A DNA stretch of 64,000 bases from Flavobacterium sp. J49 (GTDB taxonomy: Bacteria > Bacteroidota > Bacteroidia > Flavobacteriales > Flavobacteriaceae), in the NCBI RefSeq assembly GCF_011742145.1, contig NZ_JAAQQU010000105.1, positions 399,592 to 463,591 on the forward strand. Reading direction: 5' to 3'. A model generated the notes under the pieces. It searched no databases, was not told the origin of the DNA, and worked only from the letters and a program-made list of their open reading frames with translations. This document shows, piece after piece, positions 61,211 through 64,000 of this stretch. A program made the position numbers and the translations under genes. The first letter of the stretch is position 1; every line of letters begins with the position of its first letter.

Positions 61211-61801
61211 ATGAAAAAACTATCATACCTCGCTTTATTATTGGTCTCTGTCTTATTCACAAACTGTGACACTAATGACGATACATTTTACAAAACCATC
61301 TATGTAGAAGCCGGGAATAACATTGTTACTTTTCCTGCCACAACTACTTACAATGTAGGTGATTTTCTTTACGTTCAGGCTGATATTCCAAGATATATCC
61401 CGGAAGTGGGACAAACCAATTTATTAGATATTTACAAAACCACCGGAAATGCAACAGGGTTTTTCTTTTCGTATGTTATCGAACGAAAAATTAACGCTAC
61501 TGATTGGGAAGTTGTAACCGTAAACGATAGTCAATTGGACATCAATACCGGTGATGCTCAAAACGGAGCCTATGTTTACGGCATTTGTGAATATGATACT
61601 GTTGGTGAAAATTACCGTTATGATGTTGGTTTTCCTTTATTAACACCCGGAAATTATCGTTTGACTTTTGGTTATAACAGTTCGTCTACCGACAGTGTAG
61701 AATTGATTTCTCAAAGTACAACCAAAAATCTCATTGTGAACATCAATGCGGCAGTTTCGAACCTTGACGGTAACGGCTTTTTCTATTTCAATGTAAACTA
61801 A
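61211..61801 (+). CDS. Lipoprotein of unknown function
   Basis: This 196-residue protein has a lipobox (SVLFTNC, Cys 19). The mature part is beta-rich, without a known motif, and begins DTNDDTFYKTIYVEAGNNIV. It sits directly after the beta-barrel gene in the same direction, so the two may act together in the outer membrane. Its stop is 1 bp from the stop of the convergent ung gene. Confidence 0.75.
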   Translation: MKKLSYLALLLVSVLFTNCDTNDDTFYKTIYVEAGNNIVTFPATTTYNVGDFLYVQADIPRYIPEVGQTNLLDIYKTTGNATGFFFSYVIERKINATDWEVVTVNDSQLDINTGDAQNGAYVYGICEYDTVGENYRYDVGFPLLTPGNYRLTFGYNSSSTDSVELISQSTTKNLIVNINAAVSNLDGNGFFYFNVN

Positions 61802-61802
61802 A

Positions 61803-62468
61803 CTACCATTGGATTTCGCCTCTGCCAATACTTTGCAAATAAGCATTGGTTTTGCTGAAATGCTTGTTCCCAAACCACAACCCGCGATTGGCACTCAACG
61901 GCGAAGGATGTCCGGTTTCTAAAACATAGTGCTTGTCACGATTGATTTTGGCGCCTTTCTTTTTGGCAAATCCACCCCAAAGCAGAAACACTACATTATC
62001 TTTGGTCTCAGAAACTTTTTGAATCACAGCATCGGTAAAGGTTTCCCAACCCTGATTTTGATGGCTTCCGGCTTCGCTTTCGCGAACGGTTAACGTAGCA
62101 TTGAGTAACAAAACACCTTGGTCAGCCCAGCGTTCTAAATTACCGCTTCGGGGAAAAGGCTGTTTCAAATCGGCTTCAATTTCTTTAAAGATATTAATCA
62201 GCGATGGTGGAAAAGCAATCCCGTCATTCACCGAAAAACACAGCCCGTTGGCTTGCCCAAAACCGTGATACGGATCTTGACCGATGATGACTACTTTGAC
62301 ATTGTCAAACGGACAATGGTCGAAAGCCGCAAAGATTTGATTACCATTTGGAAAACAAGTTTTGGAAGCATACTCGCTTTTTACAAAGCCTATCAGCTGC
62401 TCAAAATAAGGTTTTTCAAACTCATCGGAAAGTTGGTCATGCCAAGTAGAATGTATTTTGATTAACAT
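61803..62468 (-). CDS. ung: Uracil-DNA glycosylase
   Basis: This 221-residue base-excision-repair enzyme removes uracil from DNA. The water-activating GQDPYHGFGQANGLCFSV, the strand-gripping NIFKEI, LLLNATLTVRE and the leucine loop HPSPLSANRG are all present. I take ATG 62468 (MLIKIHSTWHDQLSDEF), since the longer frame to 62507 adds 13 residues not expected in the family. It is divergent from the mutS2-like gene. Confidence 0.93.
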   Translation of the reverse strand: MLIKIHSTWHDQLSDEFEKPYFEQLIGFVKSEYASKTCFPNGNQIFAAFDHCPFDNVKVVIIGQDPYHGFGQANGLCFSVNDGIAFPPSLINIFKEIEADLKQPFPRSGNLERWADQGVLLLNATLTVRESEAGSHQNQGWETFTDAVIQKVSETKDNVVFLLWGGFAKKKGAKINRDKHYVLETGHPSPLSANRGLWFGNKHFSKTNAYLQSIGRGEIQW

Positions 62469-62501
62469 CTCATAAAATTTTACCAAAAATAGTATTTTCT
62501 G

Positions 62502-62533
62502 TTGCAATATGGATTTTATCCTTTGTAACTTTG
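62502..62533 (+). promoter_or_regulatory. Promoter of the mutS2-like gene
   Basis: TTG (62502-62504), a 21-base spacer and TAACTTTG (62526-62533) match the -33/-7 consensus, with a 15-base leader before ATG 62553. Confidence 0.65.
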
Positions 62534-62552
62534 AACCAAAGACACTGATAGA

Positions 62553-64000
62553 ATGATATCGATTACAGATAAAACCCTAAAAGATTTAGAATTTAATACC
62601 GTATTGCAAACCATTTCAGATCGATGCAATACTGAAATAGGGAAACAGAAAGCCTTGGAGATTGTTCCTTTTAAAAGCAAGGAAACCTTGATGGATGCGC
62701 TGTTGCAAACCTCGGAATACTTATCTTCTTTTACCAATAACAACGCCATTCCGAATCATGGATTTGAGAATATCGCCAATGATATTAAATTCTTAGCCAT
62801 AGAAGACAGTTTTCTGGAAGTCGGCAGTTTTCGAAAAATAGCCACGCTTTCGGATACGGTGAATGTATTGTTACTGTTTCTGAAAAAATTCCATGATTAT
62901 TATCCTAAGCTCAACGAAAAAGCTTCACAGATAGAATACACCAAATTCATCATCCAAAAAATTGATGAAGTGGTCGACAAATATGGCGAAATCAAAGACA
63001 ATGCGTCGCCGGATTTAATCAATATCCGTCGGGATATGAGTGTGGTTCGCGGCAAAGTCAACCAAAGTTTTGGTCAGGCTTTGAGCCAATACAACGGCTT
63101 GGGTTATTTGGATGAAATCAAAGAAAGTATCGTTGAGAATAGACGCGTTTTGGCGGTTTTAGCCATGTACCGCCGAAAAGTAAAAGGTTCTATTTTGGGC
63201 AGTTCCAAAACCGGAAGCATTGCTTATATCGAACCCGAAGCCACCTTGCGGTATTCGCGAGAATTGAACAATTTAGAATATGAAGAGCGAGAGGAAATCA
63301 CCCGGATTTTAAAAAAACTCTCCTATGAGATACGCCCTTACGTTGATTTGTTAAAGCAATATCAAGACTTTTTAAGTGACATTGACGTGATTTCGGCCAA
63401 AGCCAAATACGCTCGCAAAATCAATGCTATTTTGCCCAATATCATCGAAGAAAAAAGAATGTTCTTTCGCGAGGCCTTCCATCCTATTTTGTTTTTGAAC
63501 AATTTAGAGAAAAAAGAAAAGACCTTTCCGCAGACCATTGAACTCAAAAATGAGAATCGCATTATTGTCATTTCGGGTCCGAATGCCGGAGGAAAAACCA
63601 TTTCGTTGAAAACCGTCGGATTGCTTCAGTTGATGTTGCAATGTGGTATTTTGATTCCCGTACACGAACGCAGCGAAACGTTTTTGTTTGACCGAATCCT
63701 AACAGATATTGGCGACAACCAATCGATAGAAAATCACTTGAGCACTTATAGCTACCGATTGAAGAACATGAATTATTTTTTGAAAAAGTGCAATGCCAAA
63801 ACCTTGTTTTTGATTGACGAATTCGGAACCGGTTCTGACCCCGAATTGGGTGGCGCTTTGGCGGAGACTTTCTTGGAGGAATTTTACCATAGAGAAGCTT
63901 TCGGAATCATTACGACGCATTATTCGAACTTGAAGATTTTGGCCAATGAATTGCCTTTTGCTTCCAATGCCAACATGCTTTTTGACGAAAAATCATTGGA
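62553..64000 (+). CDS. mutS2: MutS2-family DNA-binding ATPase (3' partial)
   Basis: The frame starts at ATG 62553 (MISITDKTLKDLEFNT) and runs open to the window edge (482 codons), so the gene continues outside. The core and lever domains (about 1-320) precede the ATPase with Walker A SGPNAGGKT near residue 340 and Walker B LFLIDEFGTGSDPELGG. GIITTHYSNLK follows. These features belong to MutS2, which acts on recombination intermediates and collided ribosomes rather than in mismatch repair. The C-terminal KOW and Smr domains would lie beyond the window. Confidence 0.92.
   Translation, partial: MISITDKTLKDLEFNTVLQTISDRCNTEIGKQKALEIVPFKSKETLMDALLQTSEYLSSFTNNNAIPNHGFENIANDIKFLAIEDSFLEVGSFRKIATLSDTVNVLLLFLKKFHDYYPKLNEKASQIEYTKFIIQKIDEVVDKYGEIKDNASPDLINIRRDMSVVRGKVNQSFGQALSQYNGLGYLDEIKESIVENRRVLAVLAMYRRKVKGSILGSSKTGSIAYIEPEATLRYSRELNNLEYEEREEITRILKKLSYEIRPYVDLLKQYQDFLSDIDVISAKAKYARKINAILPNIIEEKRMFFREAFHPILFLNNLEKKEKTFPQTIELKNENRIIVISGPNAGGKTISLKTVGLLQLMLQCGILIPVHERSETFLFDRILTDIGDNQSIENHLSTYSYRLKNMNYFLKKCNAKTLFLIDEFGTGSDPELGGALAETFLEEFYHREAFGIITTHYSNLKILANELPFASNANMLFDEKSL

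Overview
The window is chromosomal DNA of a Bacteroidota bacterium, most likely a Flavobacterium or close relative. The DNA is AT-rich and many genes are preceded by the Bacteroidota -7 promoter motif TAnnTTTG. Proteins carry type IX secretion sorting domains of both type A (54316-55047) and type B (1-3122). A PorP/SprF protein, Hut enzymes, MutS2, EttA and a fused alpha/beta 2-oxoacid dehydrogenase E1 also fit. No rRNA, tRNA or CRISPR array was seen.

Layout. 1-6044: type IX secretion locus with the end of a giant repetitive adhesin, its PorP/SprF partner and an OmpA/TPR/PD40 protein. 6109-17276: NhaA, CorA, HutI and HutG, a DEAD-box helicase, a TPR hybrid histidine kinase, EttA and a small membrane protein. 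17405-26908: amidohydrolase, HolA, a small nuclease-fold protein, a glycosyltransferase, an OmpA lipoprotein, Sua5 and a UvrD/PcrA helicase. 26970-43192: a lipoprotein, DsbD, TilS, a four-helix-bundle element, PabB, a DUF4349 lipoprotein, a peroxiredoxin-thioredoxin operon, NhaC, a DoxX-like membrane protein and a 1099-residue PD40/amidohydrolase. 49473-64000: KatG, fused E1, a type A sorted protein, a 2OG-Fe(II) oxygenase, a GxxExxY element, SUI1, a nucleoside phosphorylase, a GNAT, Ung and the start of MutS2.

The exceptional part is 43200-49420. After a GC-richer XRE-type regulator and a 41-bp tandem array with an internal dyad comes a head-to-tail array of seven small + strand genes: HEPN-like, two lipoproteins, alpha/beta hydrolase, two membrane proteins and DUF1801. 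They are separated by 119-128 bp imperfect palindromes that start TAACAGC and usually end GCACGTTA. In six of the seven units, the 9-12 bases at the start of the unit are the reverse complement of the bases at its own end. These bases differ from unit to unit. This is the signature left when a circle carrying one attC-like site is opened at that site and integrated, as integron gene cassettes are. The sites do not fit the usual attC consensus and no recombinase gene lies in the window, so I propose an integron-like cassette array of a divergent type, mobilised in trans if active.

Other small elements of likely mobile origin are the four-helix-bundle gene between AAGGGATAAG-type inverted repeats (with an empty relative at 17331-17403), the GxxExxY gene between CGC(A/T)GATAAA inverted repeats, and a long hairpin repeat at 58026-58127.
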